From Otatea glauca (lineage: Eukaryota; Streptophyta; Magnoliopsida; Poales; Poaceae): a stretch of DNA of 64,000 nucleotides. The notes under the pieces were generated by a model. The model was not told the origin of the DNA, made no database searches, and saw only the letters and a program-made list of their open reading frames with translations. Where the stretch lies: contig CM070721.1 of assembly GCA_036346275.1 (NCBI GenBank), forward strand, positions 3,918,452 to 3,982,451. Reading direction: 5' to 3'. Both the position numbers and the translations under genes were made by a program. Shown here in pieces: positions 48,324 through 59,772 of this stretch (position 1 is its first letter; every line of letters begins with the position of its first letter).

Positions 48324-48328
48324 TATAA
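48324..48328 (+). promoter_or_regulatory. TATA box of the WRKY gene
   Basis: CCTTTATAAGCC lies about 120 bases upstream of the ATG and is followed by a purine-rich leader. A TTGAC core of the kind WRKY proteins bind lies near 48221, but that is weak evidence alone. Confidence 0.55.
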
Positions 48329-48449
48329 GCCATAAGAAGGTCGTAAAACAAAGAGAGGAGAAAGGATTGAAGGCCGAGAGAAGCTAGAGAAGAAGAGGAG
48401 AGAAAGCTGTGCTGATCAAAACAGCTAGCTAGCTTCTGTGAAAGAGGAG

Positions 48450-51400
48450 ATGATCAAGGGAGATAAGCAGCTTGGTATCCATGAAGGGCAGGTTAAAGAC
48501 GAGGTTTAGAATTATTTTCCTCTATTAATTACGTATTTTTTAAGCTTTGAAGAGATTGATCATTTGTTTGAATAAATACCATTAGGAATTAGGTAAGCTT
48601 TCTTTTTTTTTGGTGGGGGGGGGGGGGGGGGTTCCTGTTTTTGATCCATGACAAGGGGGTTTCTTCAGATATGCAGCTCTTTTGGGATATGTATGCATGT
48701 CTGAAACTAAAAGTAGGGTGCATGTTAAGGGACAAAATCTGGTGTCCAAATCAATCAGGTGTCCATCTTATTACGAAATATTAATTAGGAATCACCAGTT
48801 CTGGTGCATATATAGCACGGACAAAATATGTGTATAAACCATGAATTGGAATGGTCCACAGCTGGTTAATTATCGTATACACATATGGATGTATGATACT
48901 GATTGCTGATCTTACAGACAGCCTTCTATATTATTATTGCAGATGAAAGATGGTGATCGGGTCTCGGATGGCAATTTTTTCAAGTCCTTGCTAAACCAAT
49001 CAAGCACAAAAAAAGAGGTACCTAACTATTAAGCATTATATACATAATACATTAACAATTGAAAAATTCATGGCTGGCTGAGAGGATAAAAGATCTGTCC
49101 AACTTCGTAGAAGTGGCTGCATAAATTGTTACCCTGAAATTTCCTAACCTGAATTTTCATGAATAGACCACCTATTTTCATTAGCTTTATGTAGCATTTT
49201 TTTTTGTTTCCTCTAATGCAATATAGTACTGATGCCAAAGTTTTAACTTCCTAGGCGTGTTCACCAAGGCCAAGCAAAAGATCTTATATGGACTCGTCAT
49301 CAGAGCATACTTCATCAAACTTAAAGGCTCCAAACGAGGTGAGAGGATGGCATGCATCATAGTTATATCTTCCCATTGTTTTAATTATCTTCCTAGGTGC
49401 TAATATCCAGTACTTAAATACACACCAAGACAACTAGCCATTATCATATGTGATTTGGTTCATAAATGAATAATGGGTCTCATCGTACGTAGTGCTTTCA
49501 TGGATTCAGGTTCGTGAAGATAAGCTAGCAGCATCCACAAGCGCAGAGATGGGTGAAGTAAGAGAAGAGAACGAGAGGCTCAAGAAGATGCTATCGCGCG
49601 TCGTAGACGACTACCGATCTCTTCAAATGCACTTCTACGACGTTCTTCAACAAGGGCGGGCGAAGAAGCTCGCATTGCCCACCGACATCGAGGAGCCTGA
49701 ATTCGCCTCATTGAGCCTCGGCACAAGCACAAGAAAGCGCGATAAGGAAGAGAAGAGTACTACTGGCGAAGGCAAAGAAAATGATCTTTCTTTCAAGATT
49801 AAAGAAGGAGGCCTCTCTCTCGGACTGTCAGACCGCAAAGTTGGTGTAACTAACAGTGAGAAGGCACAGCCGGATGCTCTGACCTTGAGCCTCGAAGGCA
49901 GCTTTGAGGACGCCAAGGACGACACCATCAAGACACCAGAGCTGTGGCCGCCGAACAGAATGGTGAAGAGTTTGAGGAGCGCCGGTGCGGAAACCGAGGA
50001 TGATATAGCTCCACAGCCACAGGTCAAGAAGACTAGGGTTTCGGTGAGGGCAAGGTGTGATGCACCAACGGTACGTACACGGTCGTAAATAGTTGTTGTT
50101 TTAGATACCCCTAAAACTCAACTTTGACCATTAATTTCTATTATAGTATATTTAAAAAATCTAACAAAACTATAATATTATGGAAGTACGTTTCGAGATA
50201 AATCTACACATGATTTTCATGTATCCAATCTAAATATTTAAAAAGATATAAATAGCTAAACTTTTAAAAATTTGACTACACGTATCCCAAACCAAGTTTT
50301 CGTGAACTAGGGAGAGAGTACATACATAGCATAAGTATCTTAGAAAATGTTTTCCCTTGCTAACATATGATGAGGAGAAATGCTAAATGCGATGGAGATA
50401 AGTATGGTTTGTATTGTTTTGCAGATGAATGATGGATGCCAGTGGAGGAAGTATGGGCAGAAGACAGCAAAGGGGAACCCGTGCCCGCGTGCCTACTACC
50501 GGTGCACCGTTGCAGCAGGATGCCCGGTCAGGAAGCAGGTATATTAATTACAATATAATAATGCATGATCCATTCAAACAATAATGCTCAAATTAACTCC
50601 AGATCTTCAAAACTGCGCATTTTTCTGTTCAAAATTACAATGCTACTTTATTGCATCTGAATTTACTCGCGAAAAATTGACTCGGGGCGCGGGGCCTGAA
50701 TCTATTATACAATTGCGATTAGAACATAGGTTTGGAGCCAAAGCGTAAGCCAAATTCTGTTATACAATTGCGATTAAAACTGTAGGCGATTTGCTGAATT
50801 GGACCAACTAACAAACATTGCCTAGTTACGTGGTCTCCTGAATTTCCCAATCAAATTCATCCGCTGGTTTCAGAAGCCTTTGTTTAATCCATGAAAATTA
50901 CCAATTGGCAAATGACGAGCTAAAATTAATCGCTTAGGTCTCACGAACCCATTCCTAAATGTGATCGAAACCACAACATGGCCTTAAAAATCCCGCATCT
51001 AAACCCACAAATCAAGTAATCAAGTACTAGCATCTTGTATGGACCCAAAAAAAAAAATTGAAATCCAGGGAAGCGCTAGGAATTGGAGATCGGAGCCTGA
51101 CCTGATTACGACGGCCGGAGGCAAAGGGGAGGGAGGGATAGAGAGGGGAGCGCGAAGCCTGGCGCCGCTGACTTCTGATTCCGAGTGCTCCCCCTCCTGC
51201 CCCCGCCGCTTCCGCCGCTGCCTTCGGGCGCTCTCGCGGGGCCGATGCGGTGTAGCCCGAGGCCCAGAGCGGAGGAGGAGGACGACGAGTCGACGACGAC
51301 GAATGGCGACCAGGCTCTCTCCTCTCCCTTCGCCAATTCCGGTTTCCCGGCGGCGCGCTCGCGCACGCCCGCGCCGGTTTTTGGTTGATCGAATCAAATT

Positions 51401-54193
51401 GTTCTGGCCAGTGGCCACTCTCCATGCCAATGGCCAATGGAATTTAGACGCCGGAGGCTGAAAATATTATTTATTCTTTCTATCCAAATTATCATATTAG
51501 CTATAACTAGTTCAGTGCCCGTACGTTGTTACGAAAAATAAATTGTTAACGAAACATAAAGGTTAAGCAATAACGAAAATTTTGCTACAAGATCAAACAT
51601 CTATTTCCCCCCATTACAAAAGTACAAAAGTTAACCAAAAATTAGCAAGCCCATAGGCCCTGCTCACCTCTGACGCCTCGCAGAGGACGAGGCCGCACCG
51701 AGGAGCGCGGGGACGGGTCCCAGATGTCGGGAAGTCCGGTCCAAGAAGTCGGGCTGCTACTGGTCCTCCTCCTCCACCGCGGCGGTAACCTCGAGGAGCC
51801 CGCGCGTAGCACAAGAAATCAAGGAGGCATGCGGCGTAGAGCGGCGGCGAGCAAGGCCACGACAGTGGCGCCCATCTCCGTCAAATCTCTTTGTCGCGGG
51901 TAGCGTGAGGAGGAAGAGGTGGTCGGACGAAGTGAAAAAGAAGCATTGTTTTTTTTGTCGGTTCGTTTTCTCTGCGGTGGTTGTTTTTATAGACGTGAGT
52001 TGAGGGTGAAGAACGGACCGCCACCAACTTCAAATTAGAAGTAGTAGAGATTTATTTATACTTTGTCTGGTGATAGAATAATAGAAATAGCCTTAACAAA
52101 TCAACGGTTATATCTTATTTCTACTACCTATTATATACTATCAGTGTAGTGCACCGTAAAATTTATGTTCGACTAAGCAACGCCTTTCAAAATTCTCTCT
52201 AAAAATGTTAAAGATTCAGGTATTTCCAAGTTTTCAAGTGATACAAGCTATGTAAGCGATTTTGAGTGAAATAATCCGAAAGTGTATAATTTTAAACATG
52301 AACATATTTAACAACTTTCAAACGAACTGAGTATCAGCATTCATCGTTTGTCACACACTTATTAAACCAGTTCATATCACAAGTTGTTTGGATTCATACA
52401 CGAGTTCCCTCTTTAATGAAGATCCGTTTAATATTACATTGGGTTTTTAAAAGCACTTATTTTATTCTATTTTTACATATTATAATTAGTTGAAAGTATG
52501 TTCTTAAGCCATAACAGAAAAATCCTACTATAATTAGTAAAAAATTCCTATAACTAACTAGATTCAACAGCATAGCACAACAAACACAGATTTGGCATAA
52601 GAATTATTTTATGCTAATGAATTAACGATTATTTAGAGAGAATACAACAAGGATACACAACACTCGCACATCTCGCTATTTCACACATGTGTCTATGTCT
52701 ACTACACACGATAAAAATATTTTGAAGGCTTTAGAGCCTCAAGGAGTATGTGCGCTATATATAAGCAACATATCTAGTAAAATCCTTTTTACCGTGAAAA
52801 TTTCATAAAACTCATGTGTATAAATTTTCAAAAATTCTCAAAAATTTATCATACGTAGGGGAGGTGATGTTCTACAATTGTGCAAAATTTGAAAACTAAA
52901 CTTAATCGCATTTGAAAGATATAAAAAAAACAAATTAAACTTTAATAGTGATTTTTCACTGTTAAGTACTATTTATCTCAAAAAAAATTATGATAAAAAG
53001 GGTTTTTACTAGATATGTTGCCCTCCCGCTAATCTAGGAATCAAATCCAAGTGGATGGAAACGACTACACTCACAGCCACAGCTGGCCCACCGTTGACGG
53101 AATAACAATTTAATTGTGTTTATTTCCATAAATACAAGACGGCGACGGCTCAGCTTGAATTTAAATCTTCACCTAATCAAATCTGCTTTAGATTTCGCGT
53201 TCACATTGCATTCGTATTCACCATGCATGAACGTCCATAAGTTACATTTTCCAGGTGCAAAGATGCGCGGAGGACATGTCCATCCTGATCACCACCTACG
53301 AGGGCACGCACAACCACCCGCTCTCCGTCTCCGCCACCGCCATGGCCTCCACCACCTCCGCCGCTGCATCCATGCTCATGTCGGGCTCGTCCACCTCACT
53401 CGGATCCGGCCTCAACTTCGGCCTCCCGGCGGTGGCCGACGCCTCCAAGCCGGGCGGCGGCGGGTCGTTCTTCCTCCCGACCGGCGCCGCGTCCATCACC
53501 TCCACCCCTTCCTACCCCACCATCACCCTGGACCTCACCTCCTCGCCGGCTACCTCGCAAGCCTTCTCGCTGAGCAACAGGTTCTCTTCGAGCTTCACTG
53601 GCTCTCACAGTACTAGGTACCCTTCCACGAGCTTCACCTTCTCCGGCTCCGGGCCGAGCAACCTGCCCAGTGCTACTGCATGGCCGGTCGGTGCCGGGTA
53701 CTTGAGCTATGGATCATCAGGCGCGTCGTTCAACGGCGGCAAGAACTCGTTCGAAGCTGCATTGAGCGGCATCAATGGAAGGCAAGGCTCATCAGCGCTC
53801 TACCAGGTGCCTCAGATGCAGCAGAAGGCTTCCGCGAGCGGCGGCGCGGCGCCGAACGTGCTCACGGACACGATAGCGAAGGCGCTCACGTTGGACCCGA
53901 GCTTCCACACGGCACTCGTGGCCGCCATCACGTCGTACGTCGGCACGCAGGGCGCGTCATCAGCAGGGGGAGGAGAGGGCGACCAGGGGCTCAAATGGGG
54001 GGAGCACCTCGGGTTAGGCCCGTCAAGCACGGCATGCTCGCCGGCGTTGCTTGCACGGTCGTCCTCGACGACGGCAGTGGCGTTGCAGAGTTCGAGCATC
54101 CAGATGTTCTTGGAGTCGTCGCTGGGGCTGTCAGGCTCGACGAGTGCAACCACGTCTCCAGTGGAGAACATGCAGCACATTAGCCGAAGATAA
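48450..54193 (+). CDS. WRKY transcription factor, group IIb (WRKY72/61-like)
   Basis: Six exons, all GT-AG and all joined in phase 0: 48450-48503, 48943-49017, 49255-49338, 49510-50070, 50425-50538 and 53255-54193, encoding 608 residues. Exon 4 opens with a leucine-zipper-like coiled coil (EENERLKKMLSRVVDDYRS), then LSLG and LTLSLEG segments of the kind seen in repressor motifs. A basic stretch (KKTR) precedes the WRKY domain. The domain has WRKYGQK and a finger spaced C-X5-C-X23-H-X-H. It is split by the intron after PVRKQ, the position typical of group IIb. The C-terminus is Ser/Ala/Gly-rich and contains ITLDLTSSP and the conserved group IIb block ALTLDPSFHTALVAAITSY. It should bind W-boxes in the nucleus; family members act in defence. 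Intron 5 is 2.7 kb and has taken up repeats. The gene looks intact. Confidence 0.96.
48606..48631 (+). repeat. T-run then 17-G run in WRKY intron 1
   Basis: A run of about nine T, then GGTG, then a G tract of about 17. Such tracts are unstable and prone to sequencing error. Confidence 0.85.
51040..51470. other. GC-rich island in WRKY intron 5
   Basis: A strongly GC- and CpG-rich block with overlapping long ORFs on both strands, none with a known domain. It resembles the first-exon region of a grass gene and may be captured sequence. It does not disturb the WRKY splice sites. Confidence 0.5.
51640..51960. other. second GC-rich block in WRKY intron 5
   Basis: GC-rich block preceded by TAGTTCAGTGCCCGTACG, similar to a phrase common at grass repeat ends. 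The ORFs are low-complexity. Probably part of an inserted repeat. Confidence 0.45.
52764..53023. mobile_element. MITE-like element in WRKY intron 5 (about 260 bp)
   Basis: The left end reads AGCAACATATCTAGTAAAA and the right end TTTTTACTAGATATGTTGCC, near-perfect inverted repeats of about 20 bp. The interior is AT-rich and non-coding. The target duplication was not resolved. Confidence 0.75.
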
Positions 54194-54774
54194 ATTCTTA
54201 ATGTGTTTAGATCATTCAAAAAGAAGTGTTTTTGGAATTTGATAATTTGGTGTACATATCCAGGGGGTTATGTCTGTGACCTGAGAGGATAGATATCCTG
54301 ACTACATGATAAAGAAATTGTTTTGATCCACGGTGTAAAGATGTAAAACATAGAATTGAGTTTGTGTTTTTTCCTTCCCTTTCTTTTTCATGAGAGTAGA
54401 AGATGAGTTGATCATGATACACGACCACATTAGTGACTAAAAGAATAATAGAAGGCTGCATTATCTCCATTATATCCAGACAAATGATCTACCTACATAA
54501 ATTTCCATCAAGATATATGAAATAAGAGTTACATGGTTTAGGATCATCCGGTGATTAAGAAATCTACGGTATGCTATGTGTACACGCTAGTAACCTCGTA
54601 CGCTGCCTTCAACGACAAGTGGACATCAGTAGCCACTAGTCAGTAACCCATGGAGTTGCAGATTAGCAGCATCCCATCACTGGTGCATCAGAACCATCTT
54701 CTTGCTTAACACAAGAGTAGGCCATCAAGATGTTCATAAATGGCTTCAAATGTGAAGAACATTGGCTGCAATTT
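54194..54774. other. 3' regions of the convergent WRKY and DUF1995 genes
   Basis: The two stop codons are about 580 bp apart on opposite strands. No other gene is seen. Confidence 0.6.
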
Positions 54775-57700
54775 TTACTTGGAGATGACTTTCATAAACC
54801 GGCTAACAGAACTAAACACGCCCATGACATTATTCAACAATGATGGCGGCTCTTCAGATTGCTCATTACCACCTGCAAATATCATCTGCAAATCAGAATG
54901 GTGTTATTTTTCAAAATATTTTTTTAATGGAAAATAACAACATTGTTGCTGAACTATAAAAGCACATGTAGTCAAGCATTTGTCAGCGACAGCAAATAGA
55001 TTTTCTAATCGAGGTTCTTCGCCCTGTATGGAGTATGAGTAGTTTGGCTGCTAAATGTATGTGCGGTCACACAATGCTGTCTTGAGGTTGAGAAATGAGT
55101 TTACTGTTGGGTGCTTGCAGTTCCTATACGCAGTCGCATAATTTGACTCACTTTTTCAACAGTACACAGATTCAACTCAACAAGCACAAGTAGGTACTGA
55201 TCAAAGATAGGAAAGGCAGCAAATAAAACAATAGTTAATTCCAGTATCTAACCTCAATATCTGTTGCATCAGGGCGACTTATAAGTTCTCTGGTAAGCAA
55301 ATACCGATTGGGCCTACTTGGGTCATCATAAAACACTTTCCACTTTCTGTAACATAAATAATAAAATAAAATATCTGTAGCCTATTCTTTCAATATATAT
55401 ATGAAAGAAAAGGTCAACAATTATCTACCCACCCAGGATAGCATCTAAAGATTGCACCAGTTGGCAATGGCCTCATCGAGTAAATAGTAGTAAAAGTACT
55501 GCAAAGTGGGTGACAGGATGTTAGAAAAAGACACAGGGAGAACATAGCAGATAGAAAAGAAGAAAACATGAACTAGTTCAATCGTTTATTAGATTACCAC
55601 GATATTTTTTTAAGGAAATGGAACAGGTACAAACAACCATGGTTTACAGGTACAATTAACCATAATTTATGACATAGGGGTACACTTCATAGAAGATGTG
55701 TCTCTATCCATACTCTGATATCGGCAAGCAATAGCTATTTATGTTTCAGGAAGTAGAAATAGTAGTATATTGACAAGAAACAGTCTACAGATGTTTCCAC
55801 CGACTTACCTTAAGAAATTTCTGCGCAGATTCCGAACATTAAAGCCTACTCCAACATCTCCACTAACAAGGCGTGGGTTCCACATGACAAGTGGTCTTAT
55901 CTTCAGCGAATTGAAACTGGAAATTATTTGAGGATGTCGTAACAATAGTATAACGAACGTAGTTGATCAAAATATACAAGCTTAAATGGATGTGAACACG
56001 GATGAATGTGCTTGAGCTTGCAATTCTGCATGAGCCCTTTCATGTGATGGCCATGCATGGCCAAACAATCAGTAAATACACATGTAGATCTTATCCTACC
56101 ATGCATGGTGCACTAAATGAAATTCCATTTTTTAATATGAACTAATGCAAGTTTATCAGCAGCCGTTTAAAATATGATCAGGCATAAGTTACATATAGGA
56201 TCATCAGAGTTGAGATGCGATGCGTTCAACAGATTCCAGCATCTGATGATCAGGGATAATCATAACAACGACTTCATCCTCACTATCAACTGCCTTCCGG
56301 TCGCTAAGGCTGCAATTCAAGTTAAAAAAGCAGATAGGATTTAGATTTACAGAAAATCTAAGCAGAACAAAATTTAATGTCGGCCACTTTAAAGAGCACA
56401 TCATCCATAAGCTGGGGGAAGATAACAAAGACAGAAAAAAACTGACATGTGAGTAAATACATAAAGACAAACATAATCTAACAAGCATATTTCTATACCA
56501 AGAGGGGAAAACGGAATATTCTCATGATGACAACCAAGGATTGGCGGTGCTAAATTATGTTCTATTTTCAATATTGATGTGTTTTGCCCTTGGTCAATAT
56601 TTAATGTCATAAAGCTAGAAGCAACCAATAAAATTTTCTTCTCCGAGAACACAAAATGGTCTGCATTCTGTCCTGTCATGTCTGGTAATATATGGTATTC
56701 ACCAATAGGAATTTTGAAGCAAACTGGACAAGTCTTAATGACAAGAAAATGTGCTTCTGTATAATAGTTAAATACTGCTAGCATGTCACATGAACTGAAG
56801 AAATCATAATCCATAGCATTTCACATTAGTTTAGTAAATAATCTCTCTCCCTTCTGACTGGAGTACTGAAAGTAAAGCAGTACCTAGCGCACTTGAACTG
56901 TGCATCTTTCCACTGATACTTCAGAAGGGCTCCAGCATCAGGGAAGATGGCCTTAACTCTCTGCAAACGAAAAGTTGGATCAGCACAGAATACATATTTA
57001 AACTTCAAGAGTAATAAATTCTCTACCGCCAAAGCGGCACGCTACGAAGCATACGGTAGTCTGATGAATTGGTGCTACATGGCAGCTAGTGCCACTGAAT
57101 TGTAAAGGGACCAGAAAGAGCAAAAGCCGTTTCTATTGCTAAACGACCTGGTATCCAAACCTGGCCTGTCTCTTGTACAAGTGTGTCCAGGAATATTCTC
57201 GACAATGCCCAGACCTCGGCCTGAGCTCCTTCCTCGTTGAGGAATTCCAACAGAGGGATCAGTAGCTCTGCCTACAAAAGTGAAAACCATGTACAGATCA
57301 TCAACGGCAGGTACATGATAAGGTTGTATGATCAGTGTCTCTTGGGTGGCACTTGAAGTGCTTCCTTCCATACCATTCCAAGTAAAAAAAATGCAGAATT
57401 TATATGACAGGTATGGTTAAATTGGAACAGTGCATATGAATAATTAGCAGCATACAATGGCTCGCATGCCTCCAGAGTTGACGAAATCCGCGCTCGCCAC
57501 CCCCGACTGCCATATCGCGCCCTCCAGAACCGACGGCAAGCAGCTGAACGACACAACACGCAGACGCGTCAGAACGAGACGATCTTTTGTTGTTGGAATG
57601 CTCATGCACGAGTATTCCGAGAGTAGTAGTGGGCCTGACCTGTCGTCCTCCTCCGCCTGCTTCGCCGCCGCCCCATCGCCCGCAGCCGCCGTCTCGGCCT

Positions 57701-57869
57701 CCGCGGGGGCGTCGAACTTGCCGAACTTAGCGCGAGGGCGAGGTCGCGACCGGCGAAGCTGCAGCCTCGCTGCCGCGGTAGGGGCAACAACGAGAGGTGG
57801 AGCCGGAAGGCGGCGGGGGAGAGGAGCAGGGCAGGCGTACTGGGGCGAGAGGAGCGGCGAGGTCGCCAT
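54775..57869 (-). CDS. DUF1995 plastid protein gene (nine exons, damaged exon 5)
   Basis: Exons in transcript order: 57869-57640, 57543-57456, 57271-57161, 56960-56884, 56309-56197, 55900-55809, 55498-55433, 55346-55253, 54885-54775. All junctions but one are GT-AG with matching phase; about 327 residues if intact. The N-terminus is Ala/Pro/Arg-rich and Ser-containing, consistent with a plastid transit peptide. The body matches the DUF1995 family as I remember it: ELLIPLLEFLNEEGAQAEVW, RVKAIFPDAGALLKYQWKDA, DEVVVMIIPDHQMLE, LVMWNPRLVSGDVGVGFNVR, YSMRPLPTGAIFRCYPGKWK. Some members (LPA3) help assemble photosystem II; this one's role is unknown. Exon 5 runs into TGA after IASQL, although the next codons (GATGATCC) fit the family in a frame shifted by two. 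The expected donor reads ATATGTAAC instead of GTATGTAAC. So it may be a recent pseudogene or hold sequence errors. Confidence 0.85.
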
Positions 57870-57879
57870 TACCTCGCGC

Positions 57880-58170
57880 CAGGTTTCACGAAACCGGCGA
57901 AAACCTGTCGAGTATCGCAGCGGTTGGAAATCAAAAACCGTTCGAACCGGTTCATTCAAAAAAAAATTAAAAATTTTGAGAAAATTTATACGCTCTGTTT
58001 TTCATCAAAAACCGCTCACAAAAACCGTTTTGCGACGAACATTCAATTGGCAGCGGTTTTTTTATTTTTGGATTTTTCTCAAAAAAAATTGATTTCCTAA
58101 CTCTTCGGTTTCCGAGCAGTTTTTGCGGTTTTTGTACCACGAATTTTGAAATTCGGTTTTGTGAATCCTA
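57880..58170. mobile_element. hAT MITE (291 bp) just upstream of the DUF1995 ATG
   Basis: The ends CAGGTTTCACGAAACC and, inverted, TAGGATTCACAAAACC differ at three of 16 bases. They are flanked by perfect 8-bp duplications CCTCGCGC (57872-57879 and 58171-58178). It is non-coding and sits ten bases before the ATG, so it lies in the 5' leader or start-proximal promoter. Confidence 0.9.
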
Positions 58171-58290
58171 CCTCGCGCATTCATTTGCTCGAAGGCTCGG
58201 ATTAGGCCACTCATATCGGAAATGACAACTCTACCGGATGGAGTTGCTTTTGTACCTTGAGGATCTGCATCCCTTGCGCAGGGGGAGACG

Positions 58291-59748
58291 CAGGGTTCCA
58301 AATCTCGACTATTTCGGATTTCGGTCTCCATTGAATCTAGACTACCGGGCGAATAAAATTTTTTGAAATTACTACAGTAATTTCGTTTTTTCGACGAATT
58401 TTCGTGTTTTTTTTGCCGGTTTTTGAACTTTTAGGGCCGGATTTGGTCCGATAACCCTTAGGAAAATCATCTCCTATGAAAATTTGTTGAAAAACCGAAT
58501 ATTCGAGACATTTTAAAATTTTGACAGAAACACTGTCAGATTTTTATAAAATTTTACAAGCTTCATAATGAGATGAAATTTTTTTGGTACTATCTTTAGT
58601 GGTTTAGAATCATACATAAAAAATTTCAAAATAATTTAACTTCATTTGTTATTCTCAAAAAAGAAAAAAAATGAACATAATTGGGACAGTTACATTGTCA
58701 GAATTTTATAAATTTTCTGGAGTGTGATTATGATCTAAAATTTTTGTGAGAGATTAATAATTTCCTCAGTACCATTATATAAATTTTTCAAAAAAATTCA
58801 ACTTTTTTGTTTGGTTAATCAAATCTATGTAAGCATTGAACTTCGTTCGTTATATTATATTTCAAAAATCAAAAAGAGAAGAACATAAATGGTACTGTGC
58901 CTTGTAAGAATTTTATAAATTTATTGGAGTGTGATACTAACTCAAACTTTTTATGAGATATTAAGAACTTCCTTATCACCCTTCTATAAAATTTTCAAAA
59001 ATTTTAAACTTTTTTTTATTACTAAAGCAAATCTATGTATTGATCATCAGGTTTTATCAGAACGTAGCATTGTCTGAATTTTTAAACATTATTTGAGAAT
59101 TATCATCATCTAAAAATTTTAAATAAATATTAATGTTACATCAACACCGTCCACAAAATTTTTTAAAAGTTTTTAACGTGGTTTAGATAATTTTTTATTT
59201 TGTTCAAGTTTGCTGGTAAGTCTTTTAATAGGGCAGTAGTACTGTTCGAATTTTTACAAATTCATGAAGTTTGATCATCATCTGAAAATTTTATGAGAAT
59301 ATTAGAGATGCATGATAACCGTGCAAAAAAAATTCAAAAAATTATAACGTGGTTTGAACCATTTTGCATTCGGTTCAAAATTGCCGGTCATCGTTTTATA
59401 GGACAGTAGCAATGTTTGAATTTTTAAAAATTAAACAGACTTCAGAATTATCTGAAATTTTTATGCCACTATCAGCTATGTGTCAGGACTCTTCAAAAAA
59501 AATTCAAATTTTTTCTACATCGTTTGACCCACTTTTCTACCGTTGCAAAAATGTCAAAATTTCGGGTATTTCGCCCGAAATTTTGGGATTTTTCGGCGAA
59601 ATTTCGTTTTTCTCGGTAGAAAACAAACTGGATTTGAATTTTTGTTTTTGAATTTTGAACGAGATTTGTCTGAAATATCCTAATTTCGGTGAAATTTCGA
59701 ATTCCGATCCGGGCGATATTTTATCCGAAAACGAAATTTGAATCCTTA
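58291..59748. mobile_element. non-autonomous hAT element (1,458 bp)
   Basis: The ends CAGGGTTCCAAAT and, inverted, TAAGGATTCAAAT are similar. They are flanked by perfect 8-bp duplications GGGAGACG (58283-58290 and 59749-59756). The interior is very AT-rich with repeated AAATTTT-type phrases and no transposase. Confidence 0.88.
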
Positions 59749-59772
59749 GGGAGACGTTGTCGACGTGTGGAC

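Noticed and set aside
51020..51461. A gene nested in WRKY intron 5
   Set aside because: ORFs on both strands are composition-driven; no known domain or downstream exons.
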